This document shows positions 42,823-52,234 of a stretch of DNA of 64,000 bases, piece by piece. Where the stretch lies: positions 62,001 to 126,000 of the forward strand of contig NZ_BJKN01000001.1 of the NCBI RefSeq assembly GCF_006538365.1, written 5' to 3'. The first letter of the stretch is position 1. The number at the start of each line of letters is the position of its first letter. This stretch comes from Moorella sp. E308F. Lineage in GTDB: Bacteria; Bacillota; DSM-521; Neomoorellales; Neomoorellaceae. Under the pieces are notes generated by a model. It did not search any database and was not told the DNA's origin. It was given only the letters and a program-made list of their open reading frames with translations. The position numbers and the translations under genes were made by a program.

Positions 42823-45411
42823 TTATAACACTTCTATTTCATACACCACATCATCCAGCAGGTATACCTGCACCTGCCGGCCTTTTTTCAGGTTGCTTGC
42901 GGATACAGAGCTCCCAGCCTCATGTACATATACATACTCAGCGACATCATAGGATTCCTGGCGCCAGGGACTGCTGGCCGGTTGCAGGGTAAGACCGTCT
43001 TCGTGTAAGAGATAGACATCTACGTCGGCGACCAGGGTGCCGGCTACCTCCTGCATCACTTTGAAAGTATAACCGCCCTTAACGTTCTCCACCACTTCTA
43101 CACGATCACCCACAGCAAGTCTGCTCAGGCTGTCATACTTTTTGCTGCCGGCAATGACTTCGCTTCCCTCGCGGAACTCCAGGGTAGCGGTAGTGCCGTC
43201 GAAACAGGTCAGGGCAACGGTGCGGGTATAGGTGTTAACTGCCGTGACCTTCCCACGCTGCGGTTGCAAGACCTCCACCTTTTTCAAGTCCTCGCCCATG
43301 TAGGTGGCCCTGACCGTATCGCCCTCGCGAACGTCTTCTACATCCGGGTAATCAACACCCGGTACCACCAGCTCTACCCCATCGCGGATATAGAGCTTGT
43401 AAGTGTCGCCGTCTTCATCCTCAGCATCAATACGGTCCCAGTATTCCCGGATATCTTCAACGCGCAGGATTAATTCTGTGCGCAGCATTATATCGGTAAC
43501 GGTGTCGCCGTCCAGGGTAATCTCGACAAAATCACCGCGCCTGATTTCATCCAGCTCGTCACGGTCATCCCTGCTCTCCACATCGACGTTTTTAGCAAGA
43601 ACATAGGTTTCCCGTTGGCCGGCCTCATCCTGGAGCACCAGGAGCAGGCCGGTATCATCCAGGGAAACAACCGTACCGGCCCGGGAATTGTCCACTTCTA
43701 AAAAGATTATTTCCTGATCGAGCAACCGGATAGTGGCCTGCATGTCCTTTTTAACAGCGCTTAAAGTCCCGTCTTCGCCGTCGATAACTATGCGGGCATT
43801 GTCTTTTACTTTATACGCCTGGAGGGTATTTTTTTCATCCATCAGGGTCAATATCCTGTTACCAGTGTCTATACCCACCACGGTACCGGTAAGCCTATCC
43901 TCAATCCGGCGACCTTTAATCTCCAGCCCGGTTATAACTCCCTTCTCCACCCGGGCCTGTACCTGGTCGCCACTGACTACTTCCGCCAGGACGGCTCTGG
44001 CATCATCAGCGACCCAAAAAGCCCTGGGCTGACCCTCCACCTGCAAGGTCAGGACGCCGTCGGCAGGTGCAACTGTTATCACTGTCCCGGTAACATCCAG
44101 GAGCGAGTATACCTCCAGTACTTCAATGGTTGTAACAGCGTAGTTTTCTACCGTCAGCCGTACCCGGTCACCCTGGTGAATGTCCTTCACCGCCGGGAAA
44201 CGCTGTCCCTCCATGACCACATTTACCTCATCCGCCAGGCGATAGGAGACAAGGCTGCCGCTGTCGGCCTGCAGGGTAATCAGCTTGGCATCCGGGTCCA
44301 GGTCGTAGACGATGCCTTCATTAATGTCTCTCTGCTGGCGGGAAATTACCGTAATGCTCGTCACGTAATTGGCCGCATCCAGGATAATCTCCACTTCGTC
44401 ACCGGGCTGGAGGGCCGCCACTCCCCCGGCGCCGGCCCCACTCACCGGGATATCGCCGTCAGCAGGCAGATAAAAGGTGCGATATTCACCACCGGCCACT
44501 TCCACCACTAAAGCCCGCATTTCCTGGTAGACCTTGCGGATGCTCCCGTTCACCACAGCGCCGACCGGTTCGGCGGGCAGTTTTTCCAGGTATTTTACCC
44601 TATCACCGTCGGTTACCAGGGAAACCTTGTCCAGGCGCTGCAAGGCCAGGAGGGAAATGGGCCCACTCTCATCGTAGGCCGGTAAATCATAGGTAACCTG
44701 GAAGGTGCGCGTTTTCCCGTCAGAGGTGCTAATGGTCAGCTGGTTCAAACTTACTTCCAGCACCCTGCCTTTAATAAGCCCGCCAGAATCCGGCAGCATA
44801 TCCTGCGCCCGCCCCAGAAAGGTCGCCATTTCCGCCCTGGTCACGGCCGCGTCGGGGCGGAAGGTGTTATCCGGATAACCGCTCACCAGTTTACTGGCTT
44901 GCGCTACCTGCACATAGCCGGTGGCCCAAGACGGAATCAAGTAGCTGTCCGTAAAAGCAGGGAGCTCGTAGCTATTTATGGCTTCCTCTTCCTTGCCAAT
45001 CATGCGTACCAGCAACCTAGTCACCCAGGCTCGGGTGGCGGCAGCCTCGGGATAGAAGTCTTCGTAGCTTTTAAGCAGGCCCAGGTCCAGGGCCCGGGCT
45101 ACATCCTGCCTGGCCCAGTCTGGAACTACAAAGGGAACCGTGGCCGCAGAGCTGGCATTACCCCCCATGCACCGGATGGCCATAAGCACTGCCTCCAACT
45201 CGGTGACAGCCTGGTCTGGCCGGAAAGTACCGTCCGTATAACCGCCGACTATCCCCATGGCATTCATCCTGCTAATATACCTTGCCGCCCAGTGGGCGTC
45301 GGTAACGTCCAGAAAGCTTGTAGCCGCCAGGGCCGGGTGGCTGAGCGAAATAATTATCAGGAACAAACTAAAAGTAACGAAAAAACGTCGAACCCCGTGA
45401 CGTTTTTGCAT
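42823..45411 (-). CDS. SLH-domain surface protein with about nine tandem beta repeats
   Basis: An 862-residue exported protein. A signal peptide ends near residue 29 (SHPALAA). Three SLH modules follow (residues about 32-205: 'FLDVTDAHWAARYISRMNAMGIVGGYTDGTFRPDQAVTELEAV' type), which bind pyruvylated cell-wall polymer. The rest (about 215-862) is built of roughly nine repeats of 65-80 residues, each opening like 'GTVVGIDTGNRILTLMDE' and later 'L..V..GD.V.......V..I'. These look like small beta-barrels. No enzymatic motif. Very acidic; probably an S-layer or envelope scaffold. Confidence 0.88.
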   Translation of the reverse strand: MQKRHGVRRFFVTFSLFLIIISLSHPALAATSFLDVTDAHWAARYISRMNAMGIVGGYTDGTFRPDQAVTELEAVLMAIRCMGGNASSAATVPFVVPDWARQDVARALDLGLLKSYEDFYPEAAATRAWVTRLLVRMIGKEEEAINSYELPAFTDSYLIPSWATGYVQVAQASKLVSGYPDNTFRPDAAVTRAEMATFLGRAQDMLPDSGGLIKGRVLEVSLNQLTISTSDGKTRTFQVTYDLPAYDESGPISLLALQRLDKVSLVTDGDRVKYLEKLPAEPVGAVVNGSIRKVYQEMRALVVEVAGGEYRTFYLPADGDIPVSGAGAGGVAALQPGDEVEIILDAANYVTSITVISRQQRDINEGIVYDLDPDAKLITLQADSGSLVSYRLADEVNVVMEGQRFPAVKDIHQGDRVRLTVENYAVTTIEVLEVYSLLDVTGTVITVAPADGVLTLQVEGQPRAFWVADDARAVLAEVVSGDQVQARVEKGVITGLEIKGRRIEDRLTGTVVGIDTGNRILTLMDEKNTLQAYKVKDNARIVIDGEDGTLSAVKKDMQATIRLLDQEIIFLEVDNSRAGTVVSLDDTGLLLVLQDEAGQRETYVLAKNVDVESRDDRDELDEIRRGDFVEITLDGDTVTDIMLRTELILRVEDIREYWDRIDAEDEDGDTYKLYIRDGVELVVPGVDYPDVEDVREGDTVRATYMGEDLKKVEVLQPQRGKVTAVNTYTRTVALTCFDGTTATLEFREGSEVIAGSKKYDSLSRLAVGDRVEVVENVKGGYTFKVMQEVAGTLVADVDVYLLHEDGLTLQPASSPWRQESYDVAEYVYVHEAGSSVSASNLKKGRQVQVYLLDDVVYEIEVL

Positions 45412-45544
45412 TATGGCAGGCCCCTCTCCCTGGTAAATTCTGCTTAGGTGTATTTCGACATCCTCTTTGCAATTCCTCCCTCCTGATGAGGCCGGTAAAA
45501 CAAAACAGGAATGCTTACCGGAGCTTTTTACAGATCTGGCATAT

Positions 45545-45607
45545 AAAAAAAGGAGCAGGGCAGGTTTAACTCAAGGGCCGGCCGCGTCGTATCCCCTGCC
45601 CCGCCCC
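45545..45607 (-). terminator. Terminator of the YcdB/SLH protein gene
   Basis: Minus-strand GGGGCGGGGCAGG pairs with CCTGCCCTGCTCC (13 pairs, two G-T) around a 30-base loop, followed by seven T. The remaining 45412-45544 stretch upstream of the SLH repeat gene shows no gene. Confidence 0.75.
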
Positions 45608-45670
45608 GAATGTCATTAAAGCCCGTGATTCTCTATGGAGCGCCCGGCTACCAGTCTAAAAGAATAGTAT

Positions 45671-47884
45671 TTACTGATTTGCCTGCAGGGACCGTACCAG
45701 GGCGGCAGCGGCTTCGGCCCTGGTCACAGTATGCTCCGGTTCGAAGGTAGAGCCATTGGCCTTCAGTATACCCAAGCCCCACGCCAGGGCCACATAGCCC
45801 AGGGAACCGGGTCTTAAGGACGCAGCATCGCTGTAAGGAACCTTATAGATCCCCTCCACCCGGGCGGCGCGCTCCAGGTTTAAAAAGCGGATCAAGAACT
45901 TCGCCAGAAGTTCCCGGCTGACGGTAGCTCCGGCCTGCAGGTCTTCCTGCAGCCACTTCTCATCCCGGGCCCGCTTCAGAATCTCCTCATCCTTCATGTC
46001 TTTATATCCCCAGACGCCGTTCCTGGCCATAAACATCGCCCGCAGCATAGAAACAACAGTGATGTTTTCATCAGGACGGAAAGCGTCGCCGTATTCCCCG
46101 AAAAGCCCGGCCTGGCCCAGAAGGTTGATTTCCTTTTCGGCAAAATTGCCCGCTATATCGTTAAAACGGTAGGGCCGGGGTTGCTGGGCAATAGGTTTGC
46201 CCTCCCAGTCAAGGAATTGACCGGTCCTGGCATCCATCATATCCGAGGCGGCACTGCTGGAATCACCCAGGGGCTGGTAGACCAAACGTATCTCACCCTG
46301 GCTCGGACCGCCCGGGCTGTAGATGCGGGTATAGCTCAGGGTCAGGGGGCGGTTTTTCAGGAAGGTTTCTACTGCCTGCTGCCTATCGATGATTTTCGCG
46401 GCCGCCGGAAAATCAAAATTGCCCCAGTTAAGGTTGTAGTTGGTGATGCGCCCGGCCACCGCGTCCACCGTCACGTTGATGCCGTTGCCGGGGAAGGGGA
46501 TGCCGTTGACCAGGCGGCGGTAGTAAAAGTACTGGACTGCCGGGTTCTTGCCGTCCTCCATGATTACCGGCTCCCACACGGGTCGGCTGCTATAATCCAG
46601 CTGTACTTCCTTGAAGCGTTGCGGTTGTACCTTTTGCAGGAAGTCCTCGACCAGGCGCTGCGCTGCTTTGCGGTCCAGTTTGCCGTCCCTGTCATTGCCG
46701 GAGGGGGCAGAGGGCAGGTCAAATCCCAGCAGTTCGCCATTGCTGGCATTGACCCTGGCGCTCATATAACCGGGTTTTCCCGGCTCGGGTTTATCGCTGC
46801 TCCAGCTCAGATTCCAGCTGCGGATTTCCGGGTCCTGCCAGTCGGCGTAGAGGTTGGCGCTGTGTAAGGTAAGGCCGGCCGGGATATCCACCCACTTCTT
46901 AACGGCGGCAATAGCTTCTTCCTGGCTGATCAATTTGGCCGTTTTTTCGATTTCCTTCATTTCTTCAGGGCTTAAGGGTTTGGACTGGATGCCATCCAGT
47001 AAAGCCGCGGCCTTACGGGCCATCTCCAGAGAAGCATCTCCCATCCCCCCGGCGCCGCCTTTATCAAACCACCCGCCGTTTCCCAAATCTAGTGGTTTGC
47101 CGCTCAGGGCATCAATCAACCCTCGGGAAGGATGGCTGAGCCGGTAAACTAGCAGCACCGGGCGTTTCTCCCCGGCGGCCAGGGGCCTGACAGGGGGTTG
47201 CAGGTAATACTGCAGTTCCAGCATGCCGGTGCTGGCAAATACCTGCCGCGCCTTTTCCGGAGAAATGGCATTTGTAGCCGCAGGGAAATCGGCTTTCGTC
47301 CAGTTGAGGTTGTAGTTCGTTACCTGACCGTTATCGCCGCGGACGGTTATGGTCACGCCATTGGCCGGGAAGGGAATGCCATTGACTACCCGCTGCCAGC
47401 GGAAGGTATAGGTAACCGGTCCATAACCGGTTAAGGAAAGGGGCGAATTCTCATCGGGCAGCGGTTGCAGTTCCTGGATATGCCTGGCAGCCAGGCGGTT
47501 TAACAGTTCAACCGCCACCTGGCGGGCCTCGGCGGCGGAAATAGCCGGCAGCCGCAGGCCCGGTTCGGACCGTTTTTCCGGTTTCCAGGTATTCATATTT
47601 AAGATTTCACCTGTCCTGGCATCCACATCGGCGTTAAAACTGCCACCCGGCTCGCCGGGAGCATTCCAGTGCAGGGACCAGGTCTGGCGGTTATCGTAGC
47701 TGTTGTAACTAGAGGTAAAAATGTTATACTCTTTAGGAATATTAAAGTTGTCTTTAACCGTGCGAATAGCCTCTTCCAGAGAAACAGCTGGTGTATCCCT
47801 CGCCACGGCTATGGCGGGAAAGAAGGACACCAGCAACAGGACCACCAGGCCCCAGGCCAGCAAGCGTTGCCAAATTGTTACCAC
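45671..47884 (-). CDS. Exported protein with duplicated YcdB/YcdC domains and C-terminal SLH modules
   Basis: A 737-residue protein with a signal peptide (AIAVA, about residue 28). Residues 30-290 and 310-560 are two copies of a YcdB/YcdC (PepSY-like) unit: both contain a 'VNGIPFP.NG' and 'TNYNLNW..DFPAA' block and a '(T/N)GE(I/L)L' turn. Residues about 590-737 hold SLH-like modules (FNDIAGNFAEKEINLLGQAG; ALAWGLGILKANGSTFEPEHTVTRAEAAAALV) for wall binding. Function unknown; PepSY domains often inhibit or regulate secreted peptidases. Adjacent to the other SLH protein on the same strand. Confidence 0.87.
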   Translation of the reverse strand: MVTIWQRLLAWGLVVLLLVSFFPAIAVARDTPAVSLEEAIRTVKDNFNIPKEYNIFTSSYNSYDNRQTWSLHWNAPGEPGGSFNADVDARTGEILNMNTWKPEKRSEPGLRLPAISAAEARQVAVELLNRLAARHIQELQPLPDENSPLSLTGYGPVTYTFRWQRVVNGIPFPANGVTITVRGDNGQVTNYNLNWTKADFPAATNAISPEKARQVFASTGMLELQYYLQPPVRPLAAGEKRPVLLVYRLSHPSRGLIDALSGKPLDLGNGGWFDKGGAGGMGDASLEMARKAAALLDGIQSKPLSPEEMKEIEKTAKLISQEEAIAAVKKWVDIPAGLTLHSANLYADWQDPEIRSWNLSWSSDKPEPGKPGYMSARVNASNGELLGFDLPSAPSGNDRDGKLDRKAAQRLVEDFLQKVQPQRFKEVQLDYSSRPVWEPVIMEDGKNPAVQYFYYRRLVNGIPFPGNGINVTVDAVAGRITNYNLNWGNFDFPAAAKIIDRQQAVETFLKNRPLTLSYTRIYSPGGPSQGEIRLVYQPLGDSSSAASDMMDARTGQFLDWEGKPIAQQPRPYRFNDIAGNFAEKEINLLGQAGLFGEYGDAFRPDENITVVSMLRAMFMARNGVWGYKDMKDEEILKRARDEKWLQEDLQAGATVSRELLAKFLIRFLNLERAARVEGIYKVPYSDAASLRPGSLGYVALAWGLGILKANGSTFEPEHTVTRAEAAAALVRSLQANQ

Positions 47885-48052
47885 CTGCTCTTCCTCCTTT
47901 AGCTCCTTCTTGGTATACGTCTTAGGGTTAAATTTATATGTCCCTTTAGGTCATAGGCATTTCCCCCTTCCCCGGTTTCCCTCCCCCGGTGATTCCGTCC
48001 TTCCTGATTATATAGACGTAGGGCAAGGGAAAAAGTTCCCATTTGCAGAACT

Positions 48053-49396
48053 TTACCCTTCCCCCCTACCCCGGCGCTGGTTCACAAGGGCGGCCCGGCG
48101 CTGGGGCAGGTCATAGCGACCTACCAGGGGTAACGGCTGTTCCCGGGGCGGTTCTGCCGCCGTAGAGGGTGTAAAGCGCCAGAAGCGGGCGACCACTGAA
48201 GGCCGCTCTGGCCAGGAGGTGCGCCGGTACTGGCTGTAAACCTCCTGGTAAACATCGACCGTCCGGCGGGCAATATTTTCCCAATCATAAACATCCTTTA
48301 CCAGGCGATGACCGTTGGTTCTCAATCTCTCCGCCAGGGCGTCATCCCTTAAAACTGCCAGAATGTTATCGGCCAGGGAAACGGCATTGCCTGGGAAGGC
48401 GCGCATACCGTCAACGCCATGGGTGATGATCTCCGTTAGGCCCCCCGTCTCGCTGGCCACCACCGGTGTCCCGGCCGCCATGGCCTCCAAAGCCACAATG
48501 CCAAAGGGCTCATAGAGGCTGGGAAACACCGCCACCCTGGCGGCCCGGTAGAGCTGGTTACGGGTATGATCGTCAATGTAGCCGGCAAAATAAACCTTGT
48601 GGCTGATGCCGAGCTCCCGGGCCCGGTTCTGGAGTTGGCCTTCCATGGGCCCCTGGCCGGCCACTACCAGCTTGGCCTCCGGGCAGGCGGATAAGATCTT
48701 GGGCATAGCTTCCAGGAGGACCTGGACCCCCTTTTCGATTACCAGGCGGCCCACGAAGAAGATAATCTTTTCATGGGGGGCGGCATAACGCTGCCGCACC
48801 GTTGGGTCAACGGCCCCGGTCCGGAAATTCTGGCTGTAAACCCCGTTGGGGATAATAGTAATTTTATCGGCCGGCAGCTGGAATAATCCCTGGACTTCCT
48901 GGCGCATATGCTGGCTGCAGACGATTACCCGCCAGGCCTCGTAGGTCAGCCACCATTCAACGTTGTTAATGTAGCGCTGCATGTCATTATATAAGCCGCG
49001 ATTCCGACCGGCTTCGGTAGCATGAATAGTGGCAATGAGGGGCAAGCGGTGGGCGTGTTTTAAAGCCCGGCCGGTAAAGGCCACCAGCCAGTCATGGGCA
49101 TGGATAATCTGGAAAGGACCGTATTTGCGCATGATGATCATGGCTTCTTCCAGGAAGCGGGCATTGAGCTGCAGCACCCAGATGAGAAAATCGGGGGTAT
49201 GAACGGGGTAGGCTTCCACCCGGTGGACGGTTAAGCCGTTCTCCCGGCTTTCAGTAGCCTGCCCCGGGCGGCCGATAGTAAGTACATGTACATCTTGGCG
49301 CAATCGCGCCAAGGAAATAGCCAGGTCCTCAACATGCCGGGCCAGGCCACCGACACTCTGGGGCGGATATTCCCAGGAAAGCATCAGGATACGCAT
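48053..49396 (-). CDS. GT4-family glycosyltransferase (glycogen/alpha-glucan synthase-like)
   Basis: A 447-residue GT-B glycosyltransferase. N-terminal 'MLSWEYPPQSVGGLARHVEDLA' with the GGLxxHV donor loop, 'IIHAHDWLVAFTG', and the C-terminal 'FVGRLVIEKGVQVLLEAM' and 'EPFGIVALEAMAAGTPVV' (E-x7-E). A proline/arginine-rich tail of about 45 residues (from 'RRTSWPERPSVV') is extra. Placed divergently beside the galT-like/glgA pair, so an alpha-1,4-glucan or maltose-1-phosphate product is plausible; GT4 members are too diverse to be sure. Confidence 0.85.
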   Translation of the reverse strand: MRILMLSWEYPPQSVGGLARHVEDLAISLARLRQDVHVLTIGRPGQATESRENGLTVHRVEAYPVHTPDFLIWVLQLNARFLEEAMIIMRKYGPFQIIHAHDWLVAFTGRALKHAHRLPLIATIHATEAGRNRGLYNDMQRYINNVEWWLTYEAWRVIVCSQHMRQEVQGLFQLPADKITIIPNGVYSQNFRTGAVDPTVRQRYAAPHEKIIFFVGRLVIEKGVQVLLEAMPKILSACPEAKLVVAGQGPMEGQLQNRARELGISHKVYFAGYIDDHTRNQLYRAARVAVFPSLYEPFGIVALEAMAAGTPVVASETGGLTEIITHGVDGMRAFPGNAVSLADNILAVLRDDALAERLRTNGHRLVKDVYDWENIARRTVDVYQEVYSQYRRTSWPERPSVVARFWRFTPSTAAEPPREQPLPLVGRYDLPQRRAALVNQRRGRGEG

Positions 49397-49522
49397 TAAT
49401 CTATCACCTTCATTAAATTTCTACCTTGAATTTATTTTGGCAGTCTCGACCAATCTTATACCGCATAATTTACCTTGGATAGATAAAACCTAGTAGCAAG
49501 TTGATGATTTGGAGGTTCCAGT

Positions 49523-50539
49523 ATGCCCGAATTACGCCAGGACCCAGTTAGCGAGCGCTGGGTAATAATTGCCACCGAACGCGCCAAACGTCCTTCGGAC
49601 TTCAAGCCTCTTCATAAAGAAAAGAAGGGTAACGCCAGCTGCCCTTTCTGTCCCGGCCACGAAAAGGAAACACCGCCGGAGGTGCTGGCCTTTCGTGACG
49701 CCAATACTGAACCCGATACCCCAGGCTGGCAGGTACGGGTGGTGCCCAACAAGTTTGCCGCCCTGGTGGCCGACGGGGAAGTATCCAGCGAAAGTAAAGG
49801 GATGTACCGGACTATGTCCGCTACCGGTGTGCATGAGGTTATCATCGAGGGTCCCGATCATGATACCTTATTCGCCGATCTGGCACCCGAGCATGCCGTC
49901 CAGGTTCTCAAGGCCTGGCGACAGCGTTACCTGCAGCTTAAGCAGGACAAAAGGCTGCAATACATCCAGCTCTTTAAAAACCACGGCCCTACCGCCGGGG
50001 CTTCTCTGGAACACCCCCACAGTCAGCTTATTGCCACCCCCCTGGTGCCGGCAGCCGTTAACGAGGAACTGGCCAGGCTCAAGGCTTACCGCCAGGAGAA
50101 GAAAAGCTGCCTCTTTTGCGATTTAATAGAAGCGGAACTGGCAACAGGCACCAGGGTCGTTGCCTTTAATGAAGAGTTCCTGGCTTTCTGCCCCTTTGCC
50201 TCGCGTTTTCCCATGGAAACGTGGATTATTCCCCGGCGGCACCAGGCAAACTTCGGTGAATGTGAGGACGGCCAGCTAAAACAACTGGCCGCCATCCTGC
50301 AGGAAACCCTGAGCCGGTTGCAAAAAGCCGCCAACGACCCTCCCTTTAACCTGGTCCTGCATACCGCGCCCCTCCGCCAGGAAGGAGATACCTACCACTG
50401 GCATTTTGAGCTCCTGCCCCGGCTGACGATCATCGCCGGCTTTGAGTGGGGGACGGATATGTACATCAATCCCACACCGCCGGAAATCGCGGCCCAGTCG
50501 CTGAGTGAAGTAAACATAAACGCCGAGGAGGAAGGTTAA
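49523..50539 (+). CDS. galT: Galactose-1-phosphate uridylyltransferase-family protein (GalT-like)
   Basis: A 338-residue HIT-superfamily nucleotidylyltransferase. 'LRQDPVSERWVIIATERAKRP', zinc-type 'CPFCPGHE', 'VVPNKFAAL' and the active-site 'GASLEHPHSQLIATP' (HPHxQ, nucleophilic His) are intact; the second half has the mirrored 'WHFELLPRLT'. GGAGG precedes ATG, and its stop overlaps the glgA start (TAATG). No galK or galE is in the window. In this glycogen context it may act on glucose-1-phosphate or ADP-glucose rather than galactose; that is inference. Confidence 0.87.
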   Translation: MPELRQDPVSERWVIIATERAKRPSDFKPLHKEKKGNASCPFCPGHEKETPPEVLAFRDANTEPDTPGWQVRVVPNKFAALVADGEVSSESKGMYRTMSATGVHEVIIEGPDHDTLFADLAPEHAVQVLKAWRQRYLQLKQDKRLQYIQLFKNHGPTAGASLEHPHSQLIATPLVPAAVNEELARLKAYRQEKKSCLFCDLIEAELATGTRVVAFNEEFLAFCPFASRFPMETWIIPRRHQANFGECEDGQLKQLAAILQETLSRLQKAANDPPFNLVLHTAPLRQEGDTYHWHFELLPRLTIIAGFEWGTDMYINPTPPEIAAQSLSEVNINAEEEG

Positions 50540-52002
50540 TGCCTGAACCCTTAAAAATCCTGTTTGTCTCGCCTGAAGTAGCCCCCCTGGCCAAGACCGG
50601 GGGCCTGGCCGACGTGGCCGGCAGCCTTCCCAAAGCCCTGGCCGCCCGGGGACATGAAGTGCGGGTGGCTATGCCCCGTTACCGCCAGGTAAAGAATGTC
50701 GATTACCTCACCGACCTGCCCGTGGAAATGGATGGCAGCCTGGAGACGGCCATTATCCGCCGGGCGCAGCTGGCAGGGGATCCACCCGTGCCGGTCTATC
50801 TCATTGATAATTACAAGTTTTTCTGGCGGGACGGTATGTACTGCTATGCCGACGACGCGGCCCGTTTTAATTTTTTCTGCAAGGCCGTCCTGTCCATGCT
50901 GCCCTGGTTGGAGTTCCAGCCGGATATTATCCATTGCAATGACTGGCAGACGGGCCCCATCCCCCTTTTCCTCAAAGTCAAGCACGAGGATAACCCCTTT
51001 TACCGGCAAACGGCAACCATCTACACCATCCACAACCTCCAGTACCAGGGGACCTTCCCCCGCCAAACCTTGAAGATTATGGCCCTGGGTGAAGAATTTT
51101 TTACCCCCGAGCGCCTGGAGTTTTACGGCCAGGTCAGTTTCATGAAGGCCGGGATCCTGTACGCTGATTTAATCAACACCGTCAGCAAGAAATACGCCCT
51201 GGAAATCCAGACCCCCGAATACGGGGAGCGCCTGGACGGCCTGTTAAGGAAACGCGCCGCAGATCTACGGGGAATTTTGAACGGCATTGACTACCAGGAG
51301 TTCAACCCGGCCACTGACCGGCGCCTGGCCGTCAATTACGACGCCGAGCACCTTGAAAAGAAAAAAGAAAACAAGGCGGCCCTGCAAAGGGAAATGGAAC
51401 TGCCGGTCAAGGATGTACCCCTCCTGGGCCTCATTTCCCGCCTGGTTAATCAAAAAGGGCTGGATCTGCTGGCCGCCATTCTCGACCCTCTGCTGCAGCA
51501 GGACCTGCAGTTCGTCCTCCTGGGTAGCGGCGAGGATTATTACCAGCAGCTTTTCTCCCGTTACAAGGTCAAATACCGGGATAAAATGGCCGTCAAAATC
51601 GGCTTTGACCCGGTACTCGCCCAGCGGATTTATGCCGGCTGCGATATCTTCCTCATGCCCTCACGCTTTGAACCCTGCGGCCTGGGCCAGATGATCAGCC
51701 TGCGCTACGGCACCGTACCGGTGGTCCGGGCCACGGGCGGCCTGGAGGATACCATCAAGGACTTCCACCAGTACCCGGGAAGCGGCAATGGCTTTTCCTT
51801 CCGCGATTACCAGCCCCAGGCCCTCCTGGATACCATTAATCGCGCCCTCCACGTTTACCGGAACGAGCCGGAGGAGTGGCGTAATCTGGTCCGGCGGGGC
51901 ATGGCCGCCGACTTTTCCTGGAACGCCTCGGCCGGTCAATACGAAGATATGTACCGGGAAGCCCTCCAGAAGAGGATGGCTACCCAGGTTAAAGTGGGGT
52001 AA
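50539..52002 (+). CDS. glgA: Glycogen synthase (ADP-glucose, GT5)
   Basis: A 487-residue GT5 starch/glycogen synthase. Donor-binding 'LAKTGGLADVAGSLPKALA' at the N-terminus, 'IIHCNDWQTGPIPLFL', 'NTVSKKYALEIQTPEYGERLDGLL' and 'PSRFEPCGLGQMISLRYGTVPVVRATGGLEDTI' are canonical. Elongates alpha-1,4-glucan. Coupled to the upstream galT-like gene. Slightly long central insert around 'DAEHLEKKKENKAAL'. No glgC-like ADP-glucose pyrophosphorylase is adjacent; the fused nucleotidyltransferase at 40170-42632 is the nearest candidate donor enzyme. Confidence 0.96.
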   Translation: MPEPLKILFVSPEVAPLAKTGGLADVAGSLPKALAARGHEVRVAMPRYRQVKNVDYLTDLPVEMDGSLETAIIRRAQLAGDPPVPVYLIDNYKFFWRDGMYCYADDAARFNFFCKAVLSMLPWLEFQPDIIHCNDWQTGPIPLFLKVKHEDNPFYRQTATIYTIHNLQYQGTFPRQTLKIMALGEEFFTPERLEFYGQVSFMKAGILYADLINTVSKKYALEIQTPEYGERLDGLLRKRAADLRGILNGIDYQEFNPATDRRLAVNYDAEHLEKKKENKAALQREMELPVKDVPLLGLISRLVNQKGLDLLAAILDPLLQQDLQFVLLGSGEDYYQQLFSRYKVKYRDKMAVKIGFDPVLAQRIYAGCDIFLMPSRFEPCGLGQMISLRYGTVPVVRATGGLEDTIKDFHQYPGSGNGFSFRDYQPQALLDTINRALHVYRNEPEEWRNLVRRGMAADFSWNASAGQYEDMYREALQKRMATQVKVG

Positions 52003-52014
52003 GGAGAACTATTA

Positions 52015-52089
52015 CCGGCGCTTACGTTGCAAACGCCGGGGAAATATCAGCTCCGCCTGCCCGGGATCAGTTCCCGGGCAGATATTTTT
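52015..52089 (+). terminator. Hairpin pair and terminator after glgA
   Basis: A first hairpin CCGGCG/CGCCGG (52015-52039) is followed by a strong stem CTGCCCGGGA/TCCCGGGCAG (52057-52081) nested in an outer GGGAAATATC/GATATTTTTCCC pairing, with a T run. The following 145 bases before asnB hold no supported gene. Confidence 0.8.
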
Positions 52090-52234
52090 CCCGCACTTTT
52101 TCCCCCTCCCTGCATAAGATCATCATGGAACCCGTTTGGGGTTGCAAGGCCGTGACCCCGGTGGGCAACGGCGTCCAGAGGAAGGGTTTCAATTTAAGGG
52201 CGTTTTTAACAGCCTGCTGGGGAGGGATTTATTT

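Noticed and set aside
45483-45500. CTGATGAG followed by GGCC and AAAAC, resembling a hammerhead ribozyme core.
   Set aside because: The required GAAAC after stem II is missing and flanking stems I and III do not pair.
52090-52234. Possible T-box or other riboswitch before asnB, and a short frame from ATG 52124.
   Set aside because: No T-box sequence or specifier loop is visible and the ATG has no ribosome binding site; the frame runs into asnB out of phase.
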